Assembly: GCF_003020585.1 (NCBI RefSeq)
Contig: NZ_PXUE01000002.1
Location: 1,116,001 to 1,180,000 of the forward strand
Length of the DNA: 64,000 nt
DNA from: Chryseobacterium aurantiacum
Lineage (GTDB): Bacteria; Bacteroidota; Bacteroidia; Flavobacteriales; Weeksellaceae
Direction of reading: 5' to 3'
A model generated the notes under the pieces. The model had not been told where the DNA came from, did no database searches, and was given only the letters and a program-made list of their open reading frames with translations. Made by a program: the position numbers and the translations under genes. This document shows, one piece after another, positions 52,892 through 61,788 of this stretch. The number at the start of each line of letters is the position of its first letter. Position 1 is the first letter of the stretch.

Positions 52892-53791
52892 ATGAAAATT
52901 CAGAAAGAAATTATTGAGTTTGAAAAAGGGAAATCTTTTAAGTTATTTTCCCCTTCTCTGAAAAACTGTTTTTTCTGGCATTATCACCCTGAAATTGAAC
53001 TGGTATATGTAGAAGCTTCCAATGGAATCCGACATGTTGGAAAAAACATTTCAGGATTTACAGACAATGATTTGTTATTGATTGGTTCCAATGTTCCTCA
53101 TCTTAACTTTGACTATGGCATTCAGACAGAGTGCAAACAACTGGTCCTACAGATGCGTGAAAACTTTCTTCATGACCTTATCCTGCCCATTCCTGAGTTT
53201 GAAAACATCAGAAAGCTGTTGGACAGATCTTATCTTGGATTATCATTCTTCGGAGAGACAAAAAACATTGTTGTTGAAAAACTTCAGATCATTAAAGATA
53301 AAAACTCTTTTGAGTCATTGATAGGAATGATTGAGATCTTACAGATTCTGGCAGACTCAACGGAAGTAAAGGAACTCAACAAAGAGGATACAAGAATCAA
53401 ATGGTTCTTGAATGACAAGATCAGAATGGGAACCATCTACGACTATATTCATGAGAATCACGATAAGAAACCTAATGTGAATGAAATTGCAAAAATTGTG
53501 AGCCTCAGTACTCCTGCCTTTTGCAGGTACTTTAAAAAGCAAACCAATATGACATTCACAGATTTTGTCAATAATTACAGGATCAATCAGGCAAAAATAT
53601 TTCTGCTAAAAGATTATTCTGTAACAGAAGTCTGTTTTCAGGTAGGTTTTGAAAGTCTGTCGTATTTTAATAAACTTTTTAAACAGCATACCGGTGAGAC
53701 TCCTTCAGAGTTTAAGAAAAAACACTTTAAGCCCATTGAAATAAATGGACGGATAGGAACCATTACGAGGGATTCTTCCTGTAATAAATAA
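52892..53791 (+). CDS. AraC-family transcriptional regulator
   Basis: 299 residues. N-terminal cupin-like sensor (about 10-90): KLFSPSLKNCFFWHYHPEIELVY-type motif and GFTDNDLLLIGSNVPH. The C-terminal double helix-turn-helix (about 195-295) has KPNVNEIAKIVSLSTPAFCRYFKK, FTDFVNNYRINQAKIFLL and VTEVCFQVGFESLSYFNKLFKQ with TPSEFKKKH. It should bind DNA near its own gene and that of the divergent MFS exporter. Inducer unknown. Confidence 0.93.
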   Translation: MKIQKEIIEFEKGKSFKLFSPSLKNCFFWHYHPEIELVYVEASNGIRHVGKNISGFTDNDLLLIGSNVPHLNFDYGIQTECKQLVLQMRENFLHDLILPIPEFENIRKLLDRSYLGLSFFGETKNIVVEKLQIIKDKNSFESLIGMIEILQILADSTEVKELNKEDTRIKWFLNDKIRMGTIYDYIHENHDKKPNVNEIAKIVSLSTPAFCRYFKKQTNMTFTDFVNNYRINQAKIFLLKDYSVTEVCFQVGFESLSYFNKLFKQHTGETPSEFKKKHFKPIEINGRIGTITRDSSCNK

Positions 53792-53820
53792 ATTTTAAGG
53801 ATAATCTACAACCTATCTTT

Positions 53821-53855
53821 AAAAAAACAAAACCGTTCATTACTGAACGGTTTAT
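53821..53855. terminator. Bidirectional terminator after lipA and the AraC gene
   Basis: Perfect AAACCGTTCA-TTAC-TGAACGGTTT with A-run on the left. Near copy of the one at 35251-35285, over more than 35 bases. Confidence 0.88.
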
Positions 53856-53858
53856 ATT

Positions 53859-54725
53859 TTAATGTATATGTTTTTCTGCGTGGTAAGAACTTCTTACAAG
53901 AGGAGAGCTTTCAACATGTCTGAAGCCTAAACTTCTTGCAAAATCTCCGAATTCATCAAATTCTTCCGGCGTAATGAATTTTTTTACAGGAAGATGCTTT
54001 TTAGTAGGCTGCAGATATTGCCCAAGGGTAATAACATCCACATTGGCATTTCTGATGTCTTCTATTGTTTGGAAAACCTCATCTCTGGTTTCTCCCAAAC
54101 CTAGCATTACACCTGTTTTTGTTCTTCTTTGCCCAGCTTCTTTTAAATATCTTAAAACCTCAAGGCTTCTTTCATATTTCGCCTGGATTCTCACTTCTCT
54201 GGTCAAACGTTTTACGGTTTCCATATTATGAGAAATTACTTCCGGAGCTACTTCTACTAATCTATCAAGATGTTTTGTAATTCCCTGGAAGTCCGGAATT
54301 AACGTTTCCATGGTTGTTCCCGGAGAAATTCTTCTTACAGCGTTTACTGTTTCACCCCAAAGAATAGACCCCATGTCTTTTAAGTCATCACGATCTACAG
54401 AAGTAAGAACAGCATGTTTAATCTTCATTAATTTGATTGAACGCGCCACTTTTTCAGGCTCATCCCAGTTTACATCAAGCGGTTTTCCTGTTTTTACTCC
54501 ACAGAATCCACAGCTTCTTGTACAGATGTTTCCTAAAATCATGAACGTTGCTGTACCTTCTCCCCAGCATTCACCCATATTCGGGCAGCTTCCGCTTTGG
54601 CAAATGGTATTTAATTTATATTTATCAACCAAGGTTCTTAGTTCTCTGTAATTCTTTCCGGTAGGAAGTTTTACACGAATCCACTTTGGTTTTTGAACGG
54701 TAGTGTCTTGAACTGAATTTTCCAT
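53859..54725 (-). CDS. lipA: Lipoyl synthase LipA
   Basis: 288 residues. Radical SAM enzyme that inserts two sulfurs into the octanoyl chain of lipoyl-dependent enzymes. The auxiliary cluster is held by [12 protein letters not shown] (Cys42, Cys47, Cys53) and the SAM cluster by CTRSCGFC (Cys68, Cys72, Cys75). VNHNLET-like [20 protein letters not shown] and the C-terminal [14 protein letters not shown] with the serine that ligates the auxiliary cluster complete the set. Single gene with a clear -7 element. Confidence 0.97.
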   Translation of the reverse strand: MENSVQDTTVQKPKWIRVKLPTGKNYRELRTLVDKYKLNTICQSGSCPNMGECWGEGTATFMILGNICTRSCGFCGVKTGKPLDVNWDEPEKVARSIKLMKIKHAVLTSVDRDDLKDMGSILWGETVNAVRRISPGTTMETLIPDFQGITKHLDRLVEVAPEVISHNMETVKRLTREVRIQAKYERSLEVLRYLKEAGQRRTKTGVMLGLGETRDEVFQTIEDIRNANVDVITLGQYLQPTKKHLPVKKFITPEEFDEFGDFARSLGFRHVESSPLVRSSYHAEKHIH

Positions 54726-54741
54726 TTCTAAAATTGAAGTT

Positions 54742-54749
54742 CAAAGTTA
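54742..54749 (-). promoter_or_regulatory. Promoter -7 element of lipA
   Basis: TAACTTTG on the minus strand; a TTG lies 22 bases upstream. Leader about 16 bases. Confidence 0.5.
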
Positions 54750-54864
54750 AGGATTTTTTAATGGAAACCATCAACTGGAAAAATTGATGAAACTAATAAT
54801 ATGAATCTAAATTTGTTGGAAAATGTAGGGAGGCTCAGATTTTAAGTATAAAGAAAGATTATGA

Positions 54865-55425
54865 TTAGTTATCTTCAAACTCATTATTCTTCAATAATTC
54901 GGCAAGAACTTTCTTAGCCCGCATCACCCTTACCTTAGTATTGGCTACAGAAATTCCTAATTCTTCAGCAATTTCCTTAATGCTTTTTTCTTCAAAAAAT
55001 CTTAATTTAATAATGTCCTGATAATTGGCATCAAGAGATTCTATGGCTTTGATGATCTTTTTTTGTTCTTCTTCAGAAATGAGAAGTTCTTCGGGAGATT
55101 TTGCGTACTGATTTTTAACCTCATCAAGATTCTCAACAGCATCTTCATTTTCGCGGTTCTTTTTTCGCCAAAAATCAATAACTGTATTTTGGGCAATGGT
55201 TAAAATCCAGGTTTTAAACTGAAAATGAGGATCGAACATATCTAATTTGGAAAGTACCTTAGAAAAAACATTTACAGTAATTTCATCGGCATCATTTTCA
55301 TCTCTTACTTTCTTCATCACAAAGGAGAAAACATCCACCCAAAAAACATTGATGAGTTTCGTCTGGGCCTTTTGGTCTTTGTCCTTGGCCTTTTGGATGA
55401 GCAGAAATAGCTGTTCGTCATTCAT
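54865..55425 (-). CDS. ECF-type RNA polymerase sigma factor (likely leaderless)
   Basis: 186 residues from the ATG at 55425; the frame is open further upstream but a consensus promoter lies there. Region 2: ALINVFWVDVFSFVMKKVRDENDADEIT-type segment with VNVFSKVLSKLDMFDPHFQFKTWILTIAQN; region 4: LDANYQDIIKLRFFEEKSIKEIAEELGIS with AVNTKVRVMRAKKVLAELL. These are the standard ECF parts. No anti-sigma gene is beside it, so control may be transcriptional or by a distant partner. The predicted transcript starts at or within one base of the ATG. Confidence 0.93.
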   Translation of the reverse strand: MNDEQLFLLIQKAKDKDQKAQTKLINVFWVDVFSFVMKKVRDENDADEITVNVFSKVLSKLDMFDPHFQFKTWILTIAQNTVIDFWRKKNRENEDAVENLDEVKNQYAKSPEELLISEEEQKKIIKAIESLDANYQDIIKLRFFEEKSIKEIAEELGISVANTKVRVMRAKKVLAELLKNNEFEDN

Positions 55426-55431
55426 TAATAA

Positions 55432-55463
55432 CAAATATAGAGTATTTGAGGCGAAAAGGCAAA
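55432..55463 (-). promoter_or_regulatory. Promoter of the ECF sigma gene
   Basis: On the minus strand TTTG (55460-55463), 20 bases, TATATTTG (55432-55439): full match at both elements with ideal spacing. The ATG begins 6 bases after the -7 element. Confidence 0.8.
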
Positions 55464-55574
55464 TCTGCGAAAAGGTAAAAAAGCAAAGAAGAGATAGGTC
55501 AAAACAACCCAATCATGGACGTCATTATACATTTCTATCAAGAATCGGAATTTGAAATATTGCCTTTTCACCCT

Positions 55575-55608
55575 TTTGCCTTTCATACTTCTGAATTTAC
55601 TATCTTTG
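55575..55608 (+). promoter_or_regulatory. Promoter of tyrS
   Basis: TTTG (55575-55578), 22 bases, TATCTTTG (55601-55608), then CACCGTAAA. Leader about 25 bases. Confidence 0.7.
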
Positions 55609-55635
55609 CACCGTAAAATTTTAAAGTAAAAATCA

Positions 55636-56931
55636 ATGAATTCCTTTATAGAAGAACTGAAATGGCGTGGTCTATTTGCTGATATGATGCCTGGAACCGA
55701 TGAACAACTGAATAAAGAGGTAACAACTGCATATATTGGTTTTGATCCAACTGCCGATTCTTTACATATCGGAAGTCTTATTCAGATAAAAATCCTTGCT
55801 CATTTTCAACAGCATGGTCACAAGCCTATTGCATTGGTAGGAGGAGCTACAGGTATGATTGGTGATCCATCCGGAAAATCTGCAGAAAGAAACCTTTTGG
55901 ATGAAGAAACTCTTTTACATTATGTAGATTGTTTGAAAAACCAACTATCAAGATTTCTAGATTTTGCAGGTAATGAGCCTAATAAAGCGGAGTTGGTGAA
56001 CAACTACGACTGGATGAAGAATATTTCTTTCCTTGATTTTGCTAAAAACATCGGAAAGAACATCACTGTTAATTATATGATGGCCAAGGATTCTGTGAAG
56101 AAGAGATTCTCAGGAGACGGAAGTGCTGACGGGATGAGTTTCACAGAGTTTACTTACCAGTTGATTCAAGGTTATGATTTCCTTCACTTATACCAAAATA
56201 ATAATGTAAAGCTACAGATGGGTGGTTCTGACCAGTGGGGAAATATCACTACAGGAACAGAGTTAATTCGTAGAAAAGCTCAAGGAGAAGCATTTGCTCT
56301 AACGGTTCCTTTGATTACAAAGGCTGATGGTTCCAAATTCGGAAAGTCTGAAAGTGGAGAAAACTATTGGCTGGATAAAAAGAAAACTTCTCCCTACAAA
56401 TTCTACCAGTTCTGGCTGAATGCTACGGATGAAGATGCTGAAAGATTCATCAAGTTTTATACGTTCCTTGGAAAGGAGGAAATTGAGGCTTTGGTTGAGG
56501 AACACAAAACAGCTCCACACGAAAGAAAGCTACAGAGAAAACTGGCTGAGGAAGTAACCGTATGGGTACACGGAAGAGAAGAGTACGAAAAAGCTCTTAA
56601 AGCTTCTGAAATCCTTTTCGGACGTTCTACAGCTGAAGATTTAGTAAGCCTTGATGAAGAAATATTTTTGGAGGTTTTTGATGGAGTTCCACAAAAAGAG
56701 GTTGCAAAAGCAGATGTATTAGGAATCAACATTATTGATCTTCTTTCTGAAAAATCAGGATTCCTGAAATCTAAAAGTGAAGCTCAGAGAGAAATGAAAG
56801 GAAATTCAATCTCTGTAAATAAGCAAAAGGTAAATGATACTTTTACAGCTAACGAAACAGACCTTATTGACGGTAAATTCTTATTGCTTCAAAAAGGTAA
56901 AAAAAGTTACTTCATAGTAAAGGTAATCTAG
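55636..56931 (+). CDS. tyrS: Tyrosyl-tRNA synthetase
   Basis: 431 residues. Class I signature HIGS at 44-47 (a standard HIGH variant of TyrRS) and KFGKS near residue 234 (KMSKS loop). [33 protein letters not shown] and [10 protein letters not shown] are the TyrRS tyrosine-pocket parts. An S4-type RNA-binding domain follows at about 365-430 ([21 protein letters not shown]). The protein charges tRNA-Tyr. Single gene; strong promoter and a perfect terminator. Confidence 0.97.
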   Translation: MNSFIEELKWRGLFADMMPGTDEQLNKEVTTAYIGFDPTADSLHIGSLIQIKILAHFQQHGHKPIALVGGATGMIGDPSGKSAERNLLDEETLLHYVDCLKNQLSRFLDFAGNEPNKAELVNNYDWMKNISFLDFAKNIGKNITVNYMMAKDSVKKRFSGDGSADGMSFTEFTYQLIQGYDFLHLYQNNNVKLQMGGSDQWGNITTGTELIRRKAQGEAFALTVPLITKADGSKFGKSESGENYWLDKKKTSPYKFYQFWLNATDEDAERFIKFYTFLGKEEIEALVEEHKTAPHERKLQRKLAEEVTVWVHGREEYEKALKASEILFGRSTAEDLVSLDEEIFLEVFDGVPQKEVAKADVLGINIIDLLSEKSGFLKSKSEAQREMKGNSISVNKQKVNDTFTANETDLIDGKFLLLQKGKKSYFIVKVI

Positions 56932-56947
56932 TTTAACTACGATATAA

Positions 56948-56983
56948 AAAATGGGCGCCGAGATTAATCTCGGCGCCCATTTT
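56948..56983. terminator. Perfect palindromic terminator after tyrS
   Basis: AAAATGGGCGCCGAGA-TTAA-TCTCGGCGCCCATTTT: 16 bp without mismatch, unusually G+C-rich for this window. It also serves the convergent lipoprotein gene. Confidence 0.93.
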
Positions 56984-57003
56984 ATTTAGAAAGTTATTAA
57001 TTT

Positions 57004-57417
57004 TTAAAATACATAGCTTGCAGAAGCTGATAGATACTGACCACTTGAGGTTCCTTCTTTTTTCAGTTCACCATCTACCCAGATCTGAACTTTTAAAGTA
57101 GAAGAAGCATTTGTTCCCACTGCACTTACTGCTACATTTGCATTATAAGCTCCTGGTTCTGAAGTTACTTCCGGGCTTGACCATGTTTCTCCACTAAGGC
57201 TGGAGGCTGTAGTAGGATTACCATCAATTCCATATACTGCTACATCAATATTAGCTCCTGAAGACGCAATAGCTTTAAAAACTACTTTATGACTTTTACC
57301 TGCTCCATTCACATTGTCATCATCTTTACTACAAGAGGTTACAAACCCGAATAACATGGCTGCCAGCAATACAAAAAATGTTCCTCTCAACAGTTGACTC
57401 ATTCCCGCTTTTTTCAT
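57004..57417 (-). CDS. Small lipoprotein A (paired with the lipoprotein at 60.3 kb)
   Basis: 137 residues. SPII signal (LLAAMLFGFVTSCSKDDD) with an acidic tether. The mature domain, about 95 residues, is of beta type: SHKVVFKAIASSGANIDVAVYG, then SGETWSSPEV and a final LKVQIWVDGELKKEG. The Trp segment followed by LxVxIWVDGE is also found in the lipoprotein at 60269-60700, and recalls the MmpS fold (VDG motif). Function is unknown. It diverges from the sensor kinase gene, with 200 bases between starts. Confidence 0.88.
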   Translation of the reverse strand: MKKAGMSQLLRGTFFVLLAAMLFGFVTSCSKDDDNVNGAGKSHKVVFKAIASSGANIDVAVYGIDGNPTTASSLSGETWSSPEVTSEPGAYNANVAVSAVGTNASSTLKVQIWVDGELKKEGTSSGQYLSASASYVF

Positions 57418-57618
57418 AATCTTTTTGTTTAAAATTTAGTTACTTTATTTAATATTCTATGATTAGTGATTCTGTACCTGCAAAGCTATTGGAGTCCTTA
57501 AACTTTATCAATCCTGAAAATTGTGTAATTTTTTCTACCTAAATTCAGGTATTTTTCATGAAAAAATTTTTAGTTAAATTGAACAGTTAAAAATATATTC
57601 TACAGAACAGATTATCTA

Positions 57619-59592
57619 ATGAAGAGATTACTTATCCTGCTAAGCATATTGCTTTCCTTTAGCTTACGATCACAGCAAATAATTCCGCTCAATGAGAAAC
57701 CTTATCTGGACAGTTTACAAAATATCGTAAAAACCGCTTCCTCAAGTTCTTTAAAGTCCAATGCCTACTTTTTGTTATCCAATTATTACAGAAATATTGA
57801 TTCTCTTTTAAGCAAAAAGTATCTGGAAAACGGAAAAGTATTCATTAAAGACAGCCCTCTTCTCTCCGCAAAATATGATTATTACAAGGCGCAGTATAAC
57901 CTGGATCGAAATAAAGAGAAAGCCGGCGTATCTTACCAACAGGCTATTAAAGGATTATCCAAAATTAAAAGTGAGGAATCGGATCTTCTTCAAGCTTCAG
58001 CGTGGTATAGCTATGGAGTAACACAGAAAGATAAAGAGGGTTATCCTTTTTTGGTGAAGACCATTCTTGAGAAAAGTATTCCGTTGGCTAAGAAATATGA
58101 AAACAGCAGAAACCTGGGATTTTTATACACTCAATTTGCTGTAATTCTTACTTATAATAGTGAGCTTAAAAAATCCGAAGATTACAACAACAAAGCGTTG
58201 GAAATTCTTGAAAAACATTTCCCAAATTCTTCCGAGTTATTCTTCACCTACCTGAATTTTTCCAACAATTACTGTTATCAGGCCAAAGGAGATGAAGCTA
58301 AAAAGTTTTTGGATAAAGCTGAAAAGCTGGTCCATCCTTACCCGGAATCTTCAGTCAACGCTTTTTATTATTATAGTAAAACACTTTATTATATTACCCG
58401 ACAGAAAAACCTGGAGGCACTTCCTGTTATTGAAAAGGGAATCTTTTATACAAAAAAGTTCAACCAAAGTCTGTTGGCACAGATGTTTTATTTCAATAAA
58501 TATGATATTCTGAGAAAGCTAAAAAGATATGACGAGGCCAAAAGTGTTCTGGAGGACGTTTTAACGGAAAAATCCCTTTCCCTAGATCTTAGAAACAGGA
58601 AAACCATTTATAAGCAGCTTTCTGCATTGAATGAGGAAATGGGAAACCCTAAAGAGGCCCTGGCCTGGGAACAAAAATATTCTAAGCTTAATGATAGTCT
58701 GAATACAGAGAATGTAAATCTTGAAATCAATAAAATTGAATCTAAGTTTAATGCTGCTGAAAAAGAAAGAAAAATAGCCACCCTAAATGCTGAAAAAAAC
58801 CAGAAAGACCTTGAAGTTAATAAGAAAAACTCTTATTTATGGGTGTTAAGCCTTGTCTTACTCCTCCTTATAAGTCTTCTGATCTTCCTTTTTATCATCT
58901 TTAGAAAGAATAAAAAGATATCAATACAGAGGATAAATGAGATTAAACAAAAAGAAGAGCTCTCACTAACGAAGGCAATTCTGGATGGAGAAGAAAGAGA
59001 AAGAGAACGTATTGCAAGAGATCTTCATGATGGTCTGGGTGGAATGCTTGCAGGGGTAAAGATTAATTTTTCAACATGGTCTGCCAATCATCTGGATTCT
59101 GAAAAAGATAATGAATTTTATAAAATTCTGGGGCAACTGGACAATTCTGTAAGTGAACTTCGGCATGTGGCAAGAAACCTGATGCCTGAATCTTTGCTTA
59201 ATTTTGGTTTGGAAACAGCAATCAGTGACCTCTGTGAATTCTATAACAGAAAAGATCTTGAAATAGACTTTCAGGCTATCAATATTGAAAAAAATCTTCC
59301 TTTAAACATTCAACTCAATATCTACAGAATTGTACAGGAATTATTAGCCAATGCTGTAAAACATGCTGAGGCTGACCATATTTTACTACAATGTTCCCAA
59401 TCTGAAAAAAACTTCTTCATTACCATTGAGGACAACGGGAAAGGCTTTGAAAATAATGCCGCGCAAAAGACTAAAAGCATGGGACTTCGGAATCTCAAAA
59501 ACAGAGTTGATTATCTGAAAGGTAACATGGAGATCAATTCGGATAACCAAGGGACAACAATTAATATAGAACTCAATACAGATGGAGAATGA
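57619..59592 (+). CDS. TPR-containing NarL-type sensor histidine kinase
   Basis: 657 residues. Signal peptide (LLILLSILLSFSLRSQ), a TPR-like periplasmic part to about 370 (YYKAQYNLDRNKEKAGVSYQQA; KYDILRKLKRYDEAKSVLED), a coiled coil, one membrane helix (LWVLSLVLLLLISLLIFLFIIF), then the HisKA_3 dimerisation helix with ERERIARDLHDGLGG (His470) and an HATPase with IVQELLANAVKHAEADHI, IEDNGKGFE and SMGLRNLKNRV. It phosphorylates the LuxR-type regulator whose gene overlaps its end by 11 bases. Stimulus unknown; two lipoproteins of one family flank the pair. Confidence 0.93.
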   Translation: MKRLLILLSILLSFSLRSQQIIPLNEKPYLDSLQNIVKTASSSSLKSNAYFLLSNYYRNIDSLLSKKYLENGKVFIKDSPLLSAKYDYYKAQYNLDRNKEKAGVSYQQAIKGLSKIKSEESDLLQASAWYSYGVTQKDKEGYPFLVKTILEKSIPLAKKYENSRNLGFLYTQFAVILTYNSELKKSEDYNNKALEILEKHFPNSSELFFTYLNFSNNYCYQAKGDEAKKFLDKAEKLVHPYPESSVNAFYYYSKTLYYITRQKNLEALPVIEKGIFYTKKFNQSLLAQMFYFNKYDILRKLKRYDEAKSVLEDVLTEKSLSLDLRNRKTIYKQLSALNEEMGNPKEALAWEQKYSKLNDSLNTENVNLEINKIESKFNAAEKERKIATLNAEKNQKDLEVNKKNSYLWVLSLVLLLLISLLIFLFIIFRKNKKISIQRINEIKQKEELSLTKAILDGEERERERIARDLHDGLGGMLAGVKINFSTWSANHLDSEKDNEFYKILGQLDNSVSELRHVARNLMPESLLNFGLETAISDLCEFYNRKDLEIDFQAINIEKNLPLNIQLNIYRIVQELLANAVKHAEADHILLQCSQSEKNFFITIEDNGKGFENNAAQKTKSMGLRNLKNRVDYLKGNMEINSDNQGTTINIELNTDGE

Positions 59593-60220
59593 AAGAATAA
59601 ATATTGTTATTGTAGATGATCATCCCATTGTCATCGAAGGAGTAAAAATGATGCTGAACAGCCAGCCTTTCATCAATATAGCCGGAACTTTTACCTCCGG
59701 TTCTGAAATCATCAGCTTTATAAAAGCCAACAAGGTAGATATTATTCTTCTGGATATTACCTTACCTGATGCCAATGGTACAGAACTGTGCAGAGAAATT
59801 AAAAAAATAGCCCCGGATATTTCTGTTATCATGTTCAGTAATCGTTCTGAAAGAAGTATCATCATGCAATCTATACAAAATGGAGCCAGTGGCTATCTTT
59901 TGAAAAATACCTCAATACATGAACTGGTCATATGCATCAAAGGTGCATTATCGGGTGATATTGTTTTTTGTAATGAAACCAAGCAGATCATCAGCCGGCC
60001 TTCTCAAAATGAACTGCAAATTCCAAGACTGACTAAAAGGGAAAAACAGATTCTGCAACTGGTAGCGCAGGGCAAAACAAGTAATATGATTGCGGAAGAA
60101 TTATTTTTGAGCCCGCTTACTGTAGATACTCATCGTAAAAATCTGCTACAGAAATTTCAGGCAAAAAATTCTACGGAACTCGTTAACTATGCCATACAGT
60201 TTCAGATGATTGAAGAATAA
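59582..60220 (+). CDS. NarL/LuxR-type response regulator
   Basis: 212 residues. Receiver: IVIVDDHPIVIEGVKMML, Asp58 in IILLDITLPDANG, SNRSERS and Lys in YLLKNTSIHEL. HTH: RLTKREKQILQLVAQGKTS, AEELFLSPLTVDTHRKNLLQ at about 146-205. It overlaps the kinase by 11 bases and is co-translated. The target promoters are not visible; the flanking lipoprotein genes are candidates. Confidence 0.94.
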   Translation: MENERINIVIVDDHPIVIEGVKMMLNSQPFINIAGTFTSGSEIISFIKANKVDIILLDITLPDANGTELCREIKKIAPDISVIMFSNRSERSIIMQSIQNGASGYLLKNTSIHELVICIKGALSGDIVFCNETKQIISRPSQNELQIPRLTKREKQILQLVAQGKTSNMIAEELFLSPLTVDTHRKNLLQKFQAKNSTELVNYAIQFQMIEE

Positions 60221-60248
60221 AAAAACCGCTCTGTGAGCGGTTTTTCAT
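60221..60248. terminator. Terminator after the second two-component system
   Basis: AAAAACCGCT-CTGT-GAGCGGTTTTT; perfect at the core (AACCGCT with AGCGGTT). Confidence 0.85.
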
Positions 60249-60268
60249 TTATATAAAGATATTTTAAT

Positions 60269-60700
60269 TTAAGGTTCCAAGAAACTGAAATCAATGGATG
60301 CAACTGCTACCCCTTTTCCTTTTTTCTTGTCAGTTCTTACGATTTCTCCATCTATCCAAAGATTAATAATCAGTTCTGCATTATCATCCGGTAGTGTTGC
60401 GTTAGCATCAAGGTTTAATTGTGCCTGGCTTGAGTTTACCCAAACATCTCCGCTTGTCCAAGGGGATGTAATAGGGGTAGTTGGAGTATCATAAATGGTA
60501 CTTTGAGTTGTACCTACCTGTCTTACAACAGATATAATTTTTCCTCCTCCGGTTGTTTTCACTTCAAATTGAACCATATGATCCTGAAATTCTTCATCGT
60601 CATCCTTTTTACAGGAATTCAAAACAGTGATTGCAGAAAATAATAAAACGAATAAAAAAGAAAGTCTAAGTAAACTTTTTGAATTGTAAAATTGCTTCAT
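60269..60700 (-). CDS. Small lipoprotein B (paired with the lipoprotein at 57.0 kb)
   Basis: 143 residues from the ATG at 60700; an upstream ATG 26 codons earlier would add a non-signal stretch and is rejected. SPII signal (VLLFSAITVLNSCKKDDD). Mature part: HMVQFEVKTTGGGKIISVVRQ, TSPWTSGDVWVNSSQAQ, then ELIINLWIDGEIVRTDK. It shares with lipoprotein A the acidic tether, a Trp-containing middle and the final LxxxLW(V/I)DGE strand. Same fold and probably same role, unknown. It is convergent with the response regulator. Confidence 0.86.
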   Translation of the reverse strand: MKQFYNSKSLLRLSFLFVLLFSAITVLNSCKKDDDEEFQDHMVQFEVKTTGGGKIISVVRQVGTTQSTIYDTPTTPITSPWTSGDVWVNSSQAQLNLDANATLPDDNAELIINLWIDGEIVRTDKKKGKGVAVASIDFSFLEP

Positions 60701-60778
60701 TTCTCCAAATAGATTTTTTAATGTTTCAAATATAAGTTTTTTATTAATATAAAAATAACTTTTATAAAAAATTTCCAA

Positions 60779-61028
60779 TAAAGATTTACAAACAATATCA
60801 AATTGATAAAAAACAAAAACATTTTATAAAACCCAATAATACAATCCAAATAACCAATTCTTAAACATAAAATAACCAGATATGGTTAAAATAGTGAAAG
60901 ACGAAATGCGTGTTTGGATTTCAATGGATCTTCCCCCCGCTTTCCTCTCTTTTCATGATTAAAATTGACTATAATATGAATAGCAAAAGTTAAGATTTAC
61001 AATGTAATTTATTAATTATATTTGCTGT
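60779..61028. other. AT-rich gap with the esterase promoter
   Basis: A 250-base gap (328 from the lipoprotein start). Only the -7 element TATATTTG at 61017-61024 is recognised, 4 bases before the esterase ATG. Confidence 0.5.
61017..61024 (+). promoter_or_regulatory. Promoter -7 element of the esterase gene, 4 bases before ATG
   Basis: TATATTTG, exact match. A start point about 5 bases after the element would fall on the ATG itself, a leaderless mRNA. -33 is not clear. Confidence 0.5.
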
Positions 61029-61667
61029 ATGAATTTAGATTACATCGTAAGAGAGCCGGAAAATATAACCTCTACTACTCCTATACTTTTTATGCTTCAT
61101 GGCTACGGCAGCAATGAGCAAGACCTTTTCAGCTTTAGAGAAACACTTCCGAATGATTGGATTATTGTCAGCTTCAGAGCTCCAAGAGATACCCAATTTG
61201 AAGGATATTCTTGGTTTGATATTAATTTCAACGAACCTGAAAACTTTATGGATGTTCCTCAAGCCAAGGAATCTTTAAATTCGGTATTGGAAAGTATACT
61301 AAAAGTAATCAATCACTACGGGCTTACAGAAAGCAATGTACATTTATGCGGATTCAGTCAGGGAGGAATATTATGTTATGCACTGGCGCTTAAATATCCT
61401 GAGCTGTTTAATAAAATAGCCTGTATGAGTTCTTTTCCTGAGGAAAAAATTATGGATGGTATTGTAAAGGATAAAAAGAAACTGGAAAGACTTCGATTCT
61501 TTATCTCTCATGGTACAGATGATGCTGTTATTCCGCTTGAATGGGGAAGAAAAGCGGCTGATTTACTGTATGACCTAAGCTGCTACTTCACTTTCAGAGA
61601 GTATATGAGCGGGCATGGTGTCAATCAGAAGAACTATATGGATTTAATGGAATTCTTCTCTAAGTAA
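61029..61667 (+). CDS. Phospholipase/carboxylesterase-family alpha/beta hydrolase
   Basis: 212 residues. PILFMLHGYGSNEQDLFSF (oxyanion loop), FRAPRDTQFEGYSWFDI, the elbow LCGFSQGGILCYALAL with Ser110, HGTDDAVIPLEWG with the acid, and YMSGHGVNQ with the His. Together they define the Pfam phospholipase/carboxylesterase group (PF02230 type), small cytosolic esterases or thioesterases. No signal. The transcript may be leaderless. Confidence 0.92.
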   Translation: MNLDYIVREPENITSTTPILFMLHGYGSNEQDLFSFRETLPNDWIIVSFRAPRDTQFEGYSWFDINFNEPENFMDVPQAKESLNSVLESILKVINHYGLTESNVHLCGFSQGGILCYALALKYPELFNKIACMSSFPEEKIMDGIVKDKKKLERLRFFISHGTDDAVIPLEWGRKAADLLYDLSCYFTFREYMSGHGVNQKNYMDLMEFFSK

Positions 61668-61788
61668 GTTAATTTCAAATTCAAATAAAATCAACAAACA
61701 CTACTACATCATTGTAGTTTATACAAACATTCCTGCATTTGGAATGTTTTTTCTGTTATAATAAAGATAAATTCAGTAAATTCAGTAA

